This document shows, one piece after another, positions 11,106-21,715 of a stretch of 64,000 bases of DNA. Location: assembly GCF_947179515.1 (NCBI RefSeq), contig NC_067473.1, positions 123,615,909 through 123,679,908 of the forward strand, written 5' to 3'. This DNA comes from Apodemus sylvaticus (taxonomy: Eukaryota; Chordata; Mammalia; Rodentia; Muridae). Each line of letters opens with the position of its first letter. The stretch's first letter is position 1. The position numbers were made by a program, and so were the translations under genes. A model generated the notes under the pieces. That model saw only the letters and a program-made list of their open reading frames with translations, had not been told where the DNA came from and searched no databases.

Positions 11106-11972
11106 ATAATGCCCACCACTATCTTAGAACTGAGTAGCACTCCTTAAAGATACCAACTACGAAATAAAGCAAGGACAAAGATGGGGATAGGAAAGTGGAA
11201 TTTGGAGGAAGAAAGCAAACACGGCTACAGCAGCTTTACCACTGTATTCAGAAGGGGGCTTCATGACCCCAGGAAGCAGGGCAGGAGTCATGTTCATCAC
11301 TTGTCATGCTACCAATTCAGGTCTGTTCTCCTTAAAGGACAAACATAGAGGGATATCAGTATACCACAGACTTGAGACCCCTGTGTCCACTCAAATCTTG
11401 GGACTGGCAAAGCAAGGATTGGGCTAATTGAGAGCCAACCATGGACTCAGCAGCTGGTCATTACTTTTCTCCTCTGGGTTCAAGGAAGGATGTTGCATTG
11501 CCAAGCAGAGGCCATTAGGAGCCAAATCCACCTTGGGAGGGAGAGCAGTCAAGGCATAGACTTCCTGATTTTGATTACTGCGAATCTGTACTGTAGTCAC
11601 TTCATGGCCTTGCGGTGATTCGCTCCTAGCTCTTATTCATACCCTCTCTAGCTACATGGAGATGAGAAACATCTGAGTCCTACCCCCTACTATAGACTTA
11701 CTATAGACATCTATTCTGGGATGGTGAAGGAGAATAAGTCACTTTGTCTTCTCAGTATCCTTTGTTTCTTTCATTGCCAACACCATGATTTCTTCTTCAC
11801 ATTCAGCCCTATGGCTTTGTACAGGATCCTTTTACTTCTTTACTATCTGGGCAATAGCAGGGGGTTCATATCTGCCCAACTGAAACTGGACTATCCACAG
11901 GAAAGTCTCTTTTGACCATAGTTGATAGCAGATGGTGTGTTTATCAACTGTGATCTAATAATGACACATAAC
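11106..11972. other. Unassigned sequence
   Basis: No recognisable element before the L1 target-site duplication that starts at 11973. Confidence 0.4.
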
Positions 11973-11985
11973 ATATCTTCTCATA
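11973..11985. repeat. Target-site duplication, left copy
   Basis: 'atatcttctcata' occurs here just before L1 sequence starts and again at 13316-13328 just after the A-rich tail. Confidence 0.85.
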
Positions 11986-12166
11986 CACCAATAGCGTATG
12001 CTCTAAGATCAAAAATTGACAAATGGGACCTCATAAAATTACAAAGTTTCTGTATGGCAAAGGACACCATCAAAAGGACAAATCAGCAACCAACAAATTG
12101 GGAAAAGATCTTCACCAATCCTACATCAGATAGAGGATTAATATCCAATATATATATAAAGAACTC

Positions 12167-12402
12167 AAGAAGTTAGACTCCAGGTCCCTGGTTCTGGAAA
12201 GACTCAGTGAAACAGTATTTGGCAAAACCAGAACGGGGAACTGGGAAGGGGTGGGAGGGAGGACAGGGGAAGAGAAGGGGGCTTACGGGACTTTTGGGGA
12301 GGGGGGGCTAGAAAAGGGGAAATCATTTGAAATGTAAATAAATTATATCGAATAAAAAAAAAAAGAAAAAGAAAAAAAAAAAAAAAGAAGTTAGACTCCA
12401 GG
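12167..12402 (+). mobile_element. Nested LINE-1 3' fragment with 18-bp TSD
   Basis: A 200-bp piece (12185-12384) of L1 3' UTR plus poly-A tail lies inside ORF2 of another L1. The host sequence 'aagaagttagactccagg' is repeated on both sides (12167-12184 and 12385-12402), with the right copy overlapping the tail by two A residues. The ORF2 text resumes exactly after the right copy. The insert is very similar to the host's own 3' end at about 13107-13290, so both come from the same L1 subfamily. Confidence 0.95.
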
Positions 12403-12405
12403 AAA

Positions 12406-13000
12406 CCAAACAACTCTATTAAAAAATGGGGTACAGAGTTAAACAAAGAATTCTCACCTGAAGAACTTTGGATGGTGGAGAAGCATCTTAAAAAATGCTC
12501 AACTTCATTAGTCATTAGGGAAATGCAAATCAAAACAACCCTGAGATTTCACCTTACACCAGTCAGAATGGCTAAGATTAAAAATTCAGGAGACAGCAGG
12601 TGTTGGCGAGGATGTGGAGAAAGAGGAACACTCCTCCACTGCTGGTGGGGTTGCAAATTGGTACAACCACTCTGGAAATCAGTCTGGCGGTTCCTCCGAA
12701 AACTGGGCACCTCACTTCCAGAAGATCCTGCTATACCACTCCTGGGCATATACCCAGAGGATTCCCCACCATGTAATAAGGATACATGCTCTACTATGTT
12801 CATAGCAGCCCTATTTATAATTGCCTGATGCTGGAAAGAACCCAGGTATCCCTCAACAGAAGAGTGGATGCAAAAAATGTGGTATATCTACACAATGGAG
12901 TACTATTCAGCCATTAGAAACAATGAATTCATGAAATTCTTAGGCAAATGGATGGAGCTAGAGAACATCATACTAAGTGAGGTAACTCAGACTCAAAAGG
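12406..13000 (+). pseudogene. L1 ORF2 C-terminal remnant
   Basis: Translated sequence after the nested insertion reads as the extreme C-terminus of L1 ORF2p, the endonuclease/reverse-transcriptase protein. The cysteine-rich segment is visible: C, three residues, C, seven residues, H, four residues, C, in CWRGCGERGTLLHCWWGC. After it comes a conserved WKSVWRFLRKLG stretch. A TGA at 12826-12828 falls where an arginine codon is expected, and more in-frame stops follow. The catalytic RT domain lies upstream of the truncation and is absent, so no functional product is possible. Confidence 0.88.
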
Positions 13001-13315
13001 TGAATCATGGTATGCACTCACTAATAAGTGGATATTAACCTAGAAAATTGGAATACCCAAAACATAATCCACACATCAAATGAGGTACAAGAAGAACGGA
13101 GGAGTGGCCCCTGGTTCTGGAAAGACTCAGTGAAGCAGTATTCATCAAAACCAGAACTGGGAAGTGGGAAGGGGTGGGTGGGAGGACAGGGGGAGAGAAG
13201 GGGGCTTACGGGACTTTCAGTTAGTGGGGGGCTAGAAAAGGGGAAATCATTTGAAATGTAAATAAAAAATATATCAAATAAAAGAAAAAAGAAAAAAAAA
13301 GAAAAAAACAAAAAA

Positions 13316-13328
13316 ATATCTTCTCATA
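13316..13328. repeat. Target-site duplication, right copy
   Basis: Second copy of 'atatcttctcata', directly after the A-rich L1 tail. Confidence 0.85.
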
Positions 13329-14459
13329 ATTCAATGTCATAGGACAGTATTTGCTATCACATTTACACATCTCCACGTATTCAGAGCTTCTGGATGTATA
13401 CTTGTGGTTATGTGGGGTAGCTCTCTTCTCACAGTCTTTGCTTTCTCTGCACTATTAGGCAAGCTGTGATGTATGCTCATGACAATTGCAAGCATACAAG
13501 CAAGCAACAAGAAGAAGCATAAGATTTCTCTTAAGACCTAGGCTAAGAACGAGTACCTTGTGATTTAGAACTACATTCCTTCAGCTTACCTAGATCATCA
13601 AGCTCCCCACAACACGGGTAAGATGCCAAATGTCCTCTACCTCTGGTGAAAAGAAATGGCAAGGTCATAGGGAGAAAGCAAGCATTCAGGAAGGGTGACA
13701 GCTGAATTCAGTCATGCAGTCAACCAGGTTTATCTGGTTAGCTCCTTTGCCACCTGGTTAGGAAAGGATGCAAATAAATCCAACAGGAAAAACAAACAAA
13801 CGACAACAACAAACAAACAAACAAACAAACAGCAGAGGTGAGCAATATAGACAGAGACCAGCCAATATTGTATGGGCCTTTAAATTCTACTGTCTTGACT
13901 TTGCAATTATAGTTGTCAAGGTGACCTCAATTGGATTTCTGTCATTAGCTACAAAGAGAAACCAGATCCACTTGTATCAGTCAGGAAGCAAGGTAAGTCT
14001 ACAGTGTCAAGTTCACAGAATCCTGGCAGTGTCCAAAGAGAAGGCAGGGCAGAAAGTGGGTTCTGAGGTTGAGCCCTGCAAGTTGCCAGGAGAACGGGCC
14101 AAGAGTAATGGAGTATAGGGTTTGAACAGGCTGCCCTTAGAAGACCAAGCAGTGTGAAGGGAATAATGCTTGACAGTGTGTCATCAGTGTACTCCTGACA
14201 GAAGAGAGTGAACAAATGCTGGAGTGGTCCACGTGGACGGCAGCAGCATTGTCAAGCCCCAATTCAAACCATACGTTCTGGGAAAATGCCAAGGGAGTTC
14301 TAGGATCATAGATATTGAGAGAAGCCCTTGATCTTGTGATCCTGCAAAAAGAACAAAGGAATTAAGAGAGGCCCATGAGGAAGAGTGCCCAGGATGCTGC
14401 TATTTGAATAGCTTCAGCAGCAACATTCCTGACATGCATTATCACGGACTAAGAATACA
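13329..14459. other. Unassigned, with a (CAAA)n run at 13786-13832
   Basis: Mostly unassigned. The CAAA/CAA run at 13786-13832 is clear. A consensus-perfect donor-like AAG|GTAAGT occurs at 13992/13993, preceded 44 bases upstream by 'ttctgtcattag'. All three frames between them are open, so this gives no reading-frame support. I treat it as a chance splice-site pair. Confidence 0.4.
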
Positions 14460-14600
14460 CTGTCTTAGGCATAGGCCAAGCACCAGGCCAAGGCTTTGCC
14501 TTGTATTAAAACATCTAAATTTCTATCAATACACTGGATATTTTAATTTTCATTTTGCAAATAAATAAATGGAGCTGAAGAGGACCTATCCCTTTATTGT
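14460..14600 (-). mobile_element. Possible MIR remnant
   Basis: 'ttgtattaaaacatctaaat' then 'ttttcattttgcaaataaat' and 'ggagctgaagag' follow the reverse MIR order, but much of the core is lost. Confidence 0.4.
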
Positions 14601-15224
14601 TTGTTCTTGGAATGAACTGCTAGCTGTCCTGCTTCCAATTCCCAGTAGTAAGCTATAGACTGTGATTCTCTCTAATGTACAATGCTATGGTTTTTCTTAC
14701 CATGGAATCCAGTAGGGACCTTTTAATTACCACTTCCTTCCTCTGAACTTTTTATAAATAGCACCCTGTCTTTTGAAATCAGGGTCCAGCTTCAGATTGC
14801 ATAGGAAAAAATACCCTCCGTGTTAAAAAACAGAAAATCAAAACAATAACAACAACAAAACCACCCTTTCTATAGTCTCATCATGGAAGGCACTTGTATG
14901 GCACCCACACCCACTTCTCCAGACAGGAACACTGTATTTCCCATAGGAAAACCCCTCCCATACCATCAGTTTCTGTGACTGAAGTGCTACTAAATTGCAC
15001 AGAGCAGATTCTTTGTACTGCTCCTCATCCCAGACATAGTCTTGGCTACCAACCAGTACATTCCAAGCCCCGAGAGAGGCACAGGACTTACCTAGAGTCT
15101 ACTAGCTCTCTGTCCTGCGATCACTTCTCTGATCATTCTCTGCCTTAGTATCTTCTCTGTTTTTGTAAAATGGGGTGATGATGATAGCCCTTAATTTTTA
15201 GAGCTGTTGAGAAGAAGAACAATA
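14601..15224. other. Unassigned sequence
   Basis: An (AAC)n-like patch lies near 14842-14863. No exon or repeat is otherwise recognised. Confidence 0.4.
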
Positions 15225-15312
15225 AACGTCAAAAACTTTTGGCCATAATGCAATAAAGCATAACCAACAGCAAAATAATCTCTAGTAAGAACATAACTCA
15301 TGGAGATTAAAC

Positions 15313-15504
15313 ATGCTATTAAATAATGAATGGGTCAAAAAAGAAATCAAGAATGAAACAAAAGACTTCCTGGAAGTAAATAAAGTGAAAATTCATTACA
15401 ATAAAATCTTTGGGGGTACTTCAAAAATAGTTCTACAAGGGAAACTTAGAGCTCTAAGTGCTTACACAGAAAACTCAGAAGGAGCACAAATGAACAGCTT
15501 ATGA
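15313..15504 (+). pseudogene. L1 ORF2 fragment upstream of RT core
   Basis: The 63-residue open stretch (LLNNEWVKKEIKNE at the start, RALSAYTENSEGAQ near the end) resembles the linker between endonuclease and RT in L1 ORF2p. It ends at a stop, with decayed ORF2 after it. It is not a gene. Confidence 0.7.
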
Positions 15505-15858
15505 TGTCACTCTAGGATCTGGAAAAACAAGAACAAACCAAACCCAAATTCAGTAAATGGCAAGAAATATTTAAAAAGTCAGAGCAGAAATTAACAAAAC
15601 AGAATCAAAGAAAACAGCACAAATAATCAATGAATCTCAAAGATGACATTTTGAGAAGATAAACTAGATAACCAAAGAGAGAAAGAGAGGATACAAATTA
15701 ACAGAATCAACTAGGCAAAAAAGTCAGAATATTATAGGGCAAAACTTTAAAAACCTATACTTCATTAGGTCAGAAAGTCTAAAAGGAATACATTTTTAGA
15801 TTCATCCAAACCACTAAAGTTAAGCCAAGAAGAGACTGACAACCTAAACAGTTGTCAG

Positions 15859-15899
15859 ATTGTTTGGATCTCCTATAACAATAAGGAGATCCAAACAAT
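15859..15899. repeat. Perfect inverted repeat inside L1
   Basis: Left arm 15859-15874 (attgtttggatctcct) and right arm 15884-15899 are exact reverse complements around a 9-nt loop. Sixteen paired bases could form a cruciform or an RNA hairpin. Confidence 0.95.
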
Positions 15900-15901
15900 G
15901 A

Positions 15902-15950
15902 TAAAGCAAAGCAAAGCAAAGCAAAACAAAACAAAACAAAACAAAATAAA
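15902..15950. repeat. (AAAGC)n/(AAAAC)n short array
   Basis: Several 'aaagc' units change into 'aaaac' units, directly after the inverted repeat. Confidence 0.85.
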
Positions 15951-16637
15951 AACTTCCAACTAAGAAAAGACTGGGCCCAGGTGGATTCACAGCAGACTTC
16001 TACAAGATTTTCAAAGAATATCTAGTGACCAATACTTTTTAAAATAGTCAAAAGAACAGATATGGGATGATTCCTCTAAAACTCCTGAGAGAGGATTAAT
16101 ATCCATAACATATAAAGCTCAAAACACAAAGAGTCACCAAAGCAAGCAATCCAAATAAAATGTGGGCTATAGATCTGAACAGAGATTTCTCCAACTAAAG
16201 ACAAAAATGATTAAGAAATATCTCAAAATCTTTAGTAACTAGAGAAATGCAAATTAAAGCAAAGACGAGACTTCATCTTACTGCAGAAAAAAACAACTGA
16301 CAACAAATGCTAATATAATGTGGAAGGGGGAGGGTTCTAACTCTGTTGGGGGGGGGATGGTGAGCAACCACTATGGAAATTAGTGTGTAGAATTCCCAAA
16401 AGGCTAACAAAGTTTTTCTTTTCTTTCTTTCTTCTTTTTTTTCCCAGCAGTCATTAAAAAACAAACAAACAAACAAACAAAAAAACAGTAGTCAAAATAC
16501 AGAAATCAACTGACCATAAGATGATTGCCCCAATAAATACATAAATATACTTGGAACACAGCTCATACACTTATGGCTTGGGGGGGCACCACTGAAAGGG
16601 GTGTGAAAAGATTGTAAGAGCCTGAGGACCAGGAAAG

Positions 16638-16693
<56 letters not shown>

Positions 16694-16700
16694 CCTCTCT
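16638..16700. repeat. (CT)n microsatellite
   Basis: More than 20 CT units, then pyrimidine-rich variants and an A15-type run at about 16719-16733. It lies within the L1 3' UTR. Confidence 0.95.
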
Positions 16701-16903
16701 CACTTTCTTCTTTCCTTAAAAAAAAAAAAAAACCCAAAAAGGACAGTGAGTGGGGGTTGGGGTGTGGAGAGGGTGGTTCTAGGAGTTGAGGGGATTGTGT
16801 GTGTTAAATCTGATTAAAATACGATGTATAAAATCATCAAAGAATTAATTTTAAAAAAAGAATGCAATTTATCACCACGGTGCCAAGGAACAGCCTTGGC
16901 TTG

Positions 16904-17046
16904 GAGAGGGGTTCTGAGGAAGGGGTGTTTGAGAGGGGTTCTGAGGAAGGGGCATTTGAGAGGGGTTCTGAGGAAGGGGCATTTGAGAGGGGTTCTGAGG
17001 AAGGGGCATTTGAGAGGGGTTCTGAGGAAGGGGCGTTTGAGAGGGG
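16904..17046. repeat. 27-bp minisatellite, 5.3 copies
   Basis: Units start at 16904, 16931, 16958, 16985 and 17012, plus a partial unit at 17039-17046. Each unit is 'gagaggggttctgaggaagg' plus 7 more bases ending in ttt. The copies differ only at one or two positions near the end (ggtg, gcat, gcgt). Since 27 is a multiple of three, open frames arise on both strands without coding meaning. Confidence 0.97.
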
Positions 17047-17583
17047 CAAAACAAACAACTCAAAGTCAAACCATGGATTACAAGCTGAAGGCCTATGTTC
17101 TGCTCATACAGCTTTCCAGCCTCTCTCTCTCAAAGGCGAAAAGCCCAGTCTTTTATTTACCTATCAATTCAGTCATTACCCCCAGGCTCCCTCCCTTTTG
17201 ATTAGCCCATGAATCAGCATCCCTTTACCCCAGCCCTAGATTCTTAGAAGAGGCAGCAAGCACTTTTCTTTTTAATGTTGCAAAAGAATTCAGAGATATG
17301 TCTGCCTTTGTTAAACACAGACTATAAGATAATTGGGCGGGACCTCACTCTGAAATTATCATTCCTACCTTTCCCAGGCTGACCTTGAACTCAGGACTCT
17401 GCCTTTGTAAGCACAAACAATAAATGTAGCTAGATGGGATCTTACCTTGATCACAATTTCCTAAATCTCTCCGTCCTTAGTATTTTTCTGTCAAGTTTTC
17501 ATAGTACAGTTGCCTCTGTTCTTTTATGCAATTCATATTGCATCCTTATATTTTGCATAGTTGAGAAATTATGTATTTTTTTA
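17047..17583. other. Unassigned sequence
   Basis: Possible tiny B1 fragment near 17375-17415 ('ccaggctgaccttgaactca'). The rest is unassigned. Confidence 0.35.
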
Positions 17584-17757
17584 AAGATTTATTTATTTAT
17601 TATATGTAACTACACTATAGCTGTCTTCAGACATTCCAGGAGAGGGCGTCAGATCTTGTTACAGATGGTTGTGGCCACTATGTGGTTGCTGGGATTTGAA
17701 CTCAGGACCTTCGGAAAAGCAGGCCGTGCTCTTAACCACTGAGCCATCTCTCCAGCA
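17584..17757 (-). mobile_element. B3/B2-family SINE
   Basis: Reverse-oriented and well preserved: 'aagatttatttatttattat' at the tail side, 'ttgctgggatttgaactcag' in the middle and 'ccactgagccatctctccag' at the head. The intact head gives recognisable pol III A and B boxes on the minus strand. It is among the better-preserved SINEs in the window. Confidence 0.92.
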
Positions 17758-17937
17758 TCCAAAATTATGTAATTTTGAACTCATGTTTTCAGCGTTCTTT
17801 CCCACAGTCTTAAGAGCAGTCCTGAAGGTTTCAGCATTTACCATATACTCTTGACTCCTGGACCCATGCTGTTTTTAATTATTATGGAGTCATTAACCTT
17901 GGCGGGGGAGAACATTTCCTGAGGGAAGAACATGAAA

Positions 17938-17938
<1 letters not shown>

Positions 17939-17981
<43 letters not shown>

Positions 17982-17982
17982 T
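17939..17982. repeat. (TA)n microsatellite
   Basis: About 20 TA units with one 'tg' interruption near 17969. Self-complementary, so it can extrude as a cruciform. Confidence 0.95.
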
Positions 17983-18694
17983 TTTTTATACAAACAAGCC
18001 TTATGTCCATGGCAACCATTGATACCCTTGGAGACCCTGCTTATTCTGTTCCTGGAGCAGGAATCATATTATACCATCGCTGTCACAGGCAAGCCAGACT
18101 CGGCAACCATGATCTATCTTTTTAGCTGTAGGTTTGGAGGAATATCAAGATGGAGAAATTCTCTGTCTTTATTCTTCTAATTTTTAATACAATTGTCAAC
18201 TGAAAAATAGGGAGAACATTTGATATATCCTCAGGGAGAGAGGGAAGGGAGGGTCCATCATTGCTCAGGCCTTGATACATGGTATGGTAGGCCAAAGGGA
18301 CTGCTTTGGAAACACTTCATATTCTCTCCTACCCTCCCTTCCCAGCAGTGTGAGTGGCCATGGGGTGTGGACCTACCTGTATCAATAGGTGGAAAGAAGA
18401 TCTGATACATCTACACAAAGATTTTTGTCTCAGTTGTTGAAGGGTCTGCCTGGATGAATCTAGACTTTCCAGGACTGAACCAATGAGTCTCTGGTTGGCA
18501 AGATGGGTTTCAGGTGGGGCTAGGGTGGGAACAGCATAAGAAGGAACACAGAAGTTTTTCAGACCTTGTCTATTCTCACAGTTCTCTCATCTCTGAACCC
18601 ACAAGTCATACAGACTGGTGGACAAGGACAGGAGAAAGAAAAAAAGAACCTTCATGCCTCCCTCCTTTCCTCTCTTTCTTTCCTCATCCTTTAG
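17983..18694. other. Unassigned, weakly gene-like sequence
   Basis: No repeat recognised. It ends in a long pyrimidine tract (about 18658-18694) that leads into the candidate exon. Confidence 0.35.
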
Positions 18695-18726
18695 AAGAAC
18701 AAGACTTCAGTCCTCCATGGAAATAG
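18695..18726 (+). other. Candidate small exon (weak)
   Basis: A strong polypyrimidine tract and TTAG end at 18694. Then come 32 bases, followed by a donor-like GTAGGAAT. Only one frame passes through both this segment and the one at 19122 without an immediate stop. Unproven, and could be chance. Confidence 0.22.
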
Positions 18727-19121
18727 GTAGGAATCTCAGTTCAGCATCTCCCTAATCACAGACTGGGACCAGTTTTGTAAGTCCTACATCCCCTAGAGAA
18801 AAAAAAATCTACTTTATGTAATGAATATTCTGTATAAACCTGTCAAATATTGGCAGTTTCACATCACTCTGTCTAACAGTGCTCATCCTATGGACTTCTG
18901 CAGAGATTCAGTGAGAAGGCATAGGTGGAGCCCTTGGTGCCCTGTCTGACAGGGAGGTAACACCTCATGTACTTGAGCTTGACTTCAGTGTTGAGGAAGA
19001 CAATGGGCAAGAAACAGAAGCACAAATGAAAGATAATAAGACCTTGTGTTTCCAATGACAGTCTTCGGAGTGGACATCCAGATCTGCTTATTCCTTTGAA
19101 GCTTGCCCTTCTCTCCTTTAG

Positions 19122-19330
19122 GTGTTAGTGCCTCCACCAACAAGGCGAAGCCTGAAGCAGACCAGGGAACGTCAGGACTCCCTGGTTCTCACCTCTCGTG
19201 AGGTCCCTGAAGGTCTGAAGTTCTGATCACTGGAGAAGGAACAGATCCGGGAAAAGCAGGAAGGGGCTATTTTAAACTTGCCACTCATATTTTTAAACAT
19301 CTTGACGTCAATAAAATGCTTTCCAATTCA
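19122..19330 (+). other. Candidate 3'-terminal exon (weak)
   Basis: The acceptor-like 'cttctctcctttag' ends at 19121. Frame 1 is open for 34 codons to a TGA at 19224-19226. Another frame is open for 26 codons. AATAAA lies at 19310-19315 with GT-rich DNA downstream. This is the layout of a terminal exon with a short 3' UTR. No domain or known C-terminus is recognised, and no upstream exons are confirmed. Confidence 0.28.
19310..19315 (+). promoter_or_regulatory. Polyadenylation signal (candidate)
   Basis: Canonical AATAAA, followed within 35 bases by a GT-rich stretch ('ggggcatttgttttgatcgt'). It has meaning only if the candidate exon at 19122 is real. Confidence 0.3.
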
Positions 19331-20589
19331 GTGACAACTGGGGCATTTGTTTTGATCGTGGGTTTCTCACCCACCAGCCAGTTATTTTGGTTCCAACAGA
19401 GGAGCATTTGTTTTTTTGAAAAGCAGCAGTTTGGTGCATGATTTATTCTCCTGTTTTCCTAAGCCTCCAGGATGTGTCCTCTGGGTTATCAGGTTCTTCC
19501 TCCTGGCCAAGGCCCTGTGAGACACTACCCTCTGGCCCATCTTCCCTTTTCTCCACACGGTGGACTCATACAGAGTACTTAACTTCAGTGTGACTGTCCC
19601 ATTCCTGATACTCTGAACTCCCTGACCCTTTGTTAACATGTCCTCATTGGCACTGGTGATTTTTCTCATAGTACAGATCACACGCAGTCTTACTATTCTC
19701 TGTCCACCTCTGTAGAACATCTGTCATCTCCATGGGCCTCTAGGCTCCAAGATGATATACACTGTCAGCTATATTTTCTAGTGTCCTCCAGACCCAGTCT
19801 GATGCATGATATGTGGAGGTCAGTGCTAAAAAAATATAATTCATCACTGTATAAGTCATACAATTAACTTTATAAACATTAGTTGGTAACAGAAGCTTAG
19901 CTACATAGAATGTGACCTGTAAAATATCCATTAATAAGAAATAAATGTTTGTCAAATGTCTATAATATACAATTATCTCATTAGCACCTTTGAATTTGGT
20001 GCTGAGGACAAGGAAAGGTTTGTCTTCTGAGGATCTGAAATGCTGACATAATTGGCCCTGAAAATTAATAATGTCTACTCCTCGTTTAGATTTCAGGAAG
20101 TGCCAAATACTATTGCAGGTGTCTTGCTCAGGTCACTTTTTCAGTTAATCATTAGCAGACACAGAGCTCCTGCTGCCCGAAGGGTGGTTTGCCAGCCCAC
20201 CCAGTGTGTCTAATCTGCCTCTTCCCTTCCTAATTTCTTCTTGCTTGTTCTGAAAAGCTACTGAATACATGGTAGCACAAGGTAAGCCTTGGATAATAGT
20301 GGTGCTAATAGCCTACTGTGTCCTGTGACGGTGGATGGGTGAAAGCACCCTGTAATCCTTCTCAGTACAATCTCCATCAGTATTAAGCAGTCAGGTTGGG
20401 ATGCTAAGATATTCAAAGCAGGAAGTCCATGAATAGGGGTGAGCAGATGAGTTTGCCAAGAAGAATACAAGTACAAGAATCCGACTAGGGAAGGGCAGAG
20501 TTAAATAAAACAGCCATTGAACACCCCCAGCCCCAAAAGTTTCATTATACCTGCAAGAAGTAATAAAATGATAGGCTTTTAAGGTGAGT
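19331..20589. other. Unassigned sequence
   Basis: 1.2 kb with no assigned repeat. The minus-strand frame 19382-19720 has no recognised motif. Confidence 0.4.
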
Positions 20590-20710
20590 TTTTAGAACTG
20601 TAATGATTACATACACCTATAACCCAAGCACTGTAGGTTCAGGCAGAGGATGAGTAGCTAATCTTCTGGGCTACACAGTAATACCTTTCTTCAATAAACC
20701 AAACACAAGC
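20590..20710 (+). mobile_element. Old B1/PB1 SINE
   Basis: 'tacacctataacccaagcac' then 'ggttcaggcagaggatga' and 'gggctacacagtaatacctt' follow the B1 order with many substitutions, ending in an A-rich segment. Confidence 0.6.
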
Positions 20711-21499
20711 AGAAATATAAAGATGCTAATCATCAGTGCTATTCTAGGTCTTCCCCTTCTCCAGCCATGGAGTGCTGTATCTCACAGTAACCACCAATGT
20801 TGCTATGGCCACAGAATTTGCTTTAGATACTGAAAAGTCCACAGAAGAGGAACATGGTGCTAAGGCCTGGTACACCAGCAGAGGACTAGCCCATTGGTGC
20901 AGCAAAGTAGTCATGTAAGAAACAGGAGGAAACTTCTAGTCAGGCAGCTTGACACTTCCTGAGGAGGAGGTTTAACCTAAAGACCTTGAAGCAGCCCAGG
21001 ACTCCCCAGCTCCTGCCACACCCACATATATTAGGCAAGTAGTAAGTGAACAGGAAACAAACTTTGCTGAATTAGTGGATGGAAGAAAGAAAGGGTGTAC
21101 AGTAGGAGGGGAGGAGGGACAAGGGAAGAAGGGAGGAGTGAGATAGGGATGCTGCTACTGTTTGTTTAAATGAAGGAGGTCCTGTCCTCTGGCCCTCTTA
21201 GCTGCTTCATTTCCTCCTATGAGTGTGTTTCTTGATATGTAAAATGTATGCTCTATGAAATCTTTCCAGTTTAAATTGTATTTCTATATTCTTAGTGGGA
21301 AATTTCTTCTTAACGTTTTTTATTAAGCAACACTAGAATGGAAATAAAACTAAAATATATATATATTTTAGCCACATTACATTGTTTCCCTTTTTGGTGT
21401 ATATGTAGTATATGTGTATTTACATGTTCATGCATGTGTACATATGTTCATGTGTGTGGGACCACAGGTTGACACTGAGTGTCTTTTTCAATCATTCTC
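20711..21499. other. Unassigned sequence
   Basis: Contains a purine-rich patch at about 21098-21140 and a short TA run near 21355-21368. Nothing else is assigned. Confidence 0.4.
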
Positions 21500-21715
21500 C
21501 TCCATTCATTTTTTGAGGCAGAGTATCTCACTCAACTTAGAGGTTACTCACTTGGCTACCTAACTAGCTAGCCTGTAAGCTCTGGGTTCCTCCTGTCTCT
21601 GCCTCTGCTGTTCTGGGATTATAAAGTCCATTCAGTTTCTTGGCACTGGGAATCCAAGATCAGTTTCCCATGCTTGCATAGAGACACTTCGCTAAGCTAT
21701 CTTATAGTTCCCACT
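21500..21715 (-). mobile_element. B4/RSINE-type SINE
   Basis: Reverse-oriented composite. A B1-like part ('tttgaggcagagtatctcac', then 'tgcctctgctgttctgggat') is followed by an ID-like head ('ctgggaatccaagatcag' then 'cttcgctaagctatctta'). Strongly diverged. Confidence 0.6.

Larger units (their letters stand above)
11986..13315 (+). mobile_element. 5'-truncated LINE-1 (young murid type)
   Basis: Carries the C-terminal part of L1 ORF2, then the 3' UTR and an A-rich tail. A second L1 fragment interrupts it (12185-12384). The element starts inside ORF2 at a 'caccaatagcgtatgctcta' stretch. The 3' end reads 'ggggaaatcatttgaaatgt' then 'aaataaaa'. The 13-bp duplications that flank it mark a normal target-primed insertion. 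It is dead: truncated, with an in-frame stop, a small length change near 12150 and an insertion. Confidence 0.93.
15225..16860 (+). mobile_element. Older LINE-1 (Lx-like), internally deleted
   Basis: The left part is ORF2 from just upstream of the reverse-transcriptase core; the frame at 15313-15504 still reads L1-like. It passes through A-rich sequence and then, near 16085, jumps to the ORF2 C-terminal region ('gagaggattaatatccataa'). The 3' UTR follows ('gagcctgaggaccaggaaag') and a typical Lx-like end at 16815-16860. The RT catalytic core is therefore missing. A (CT)n array has expanded in the UTR. Many in-frame stops. Confidence 0.82.

Noticed and set aside
13949..13992. 44-nt exon with a perfect AAG|GTAAGT donor
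   Set aside because: All three phases are open, so there is no reading-frame signal, and the donor frequency matches chance.
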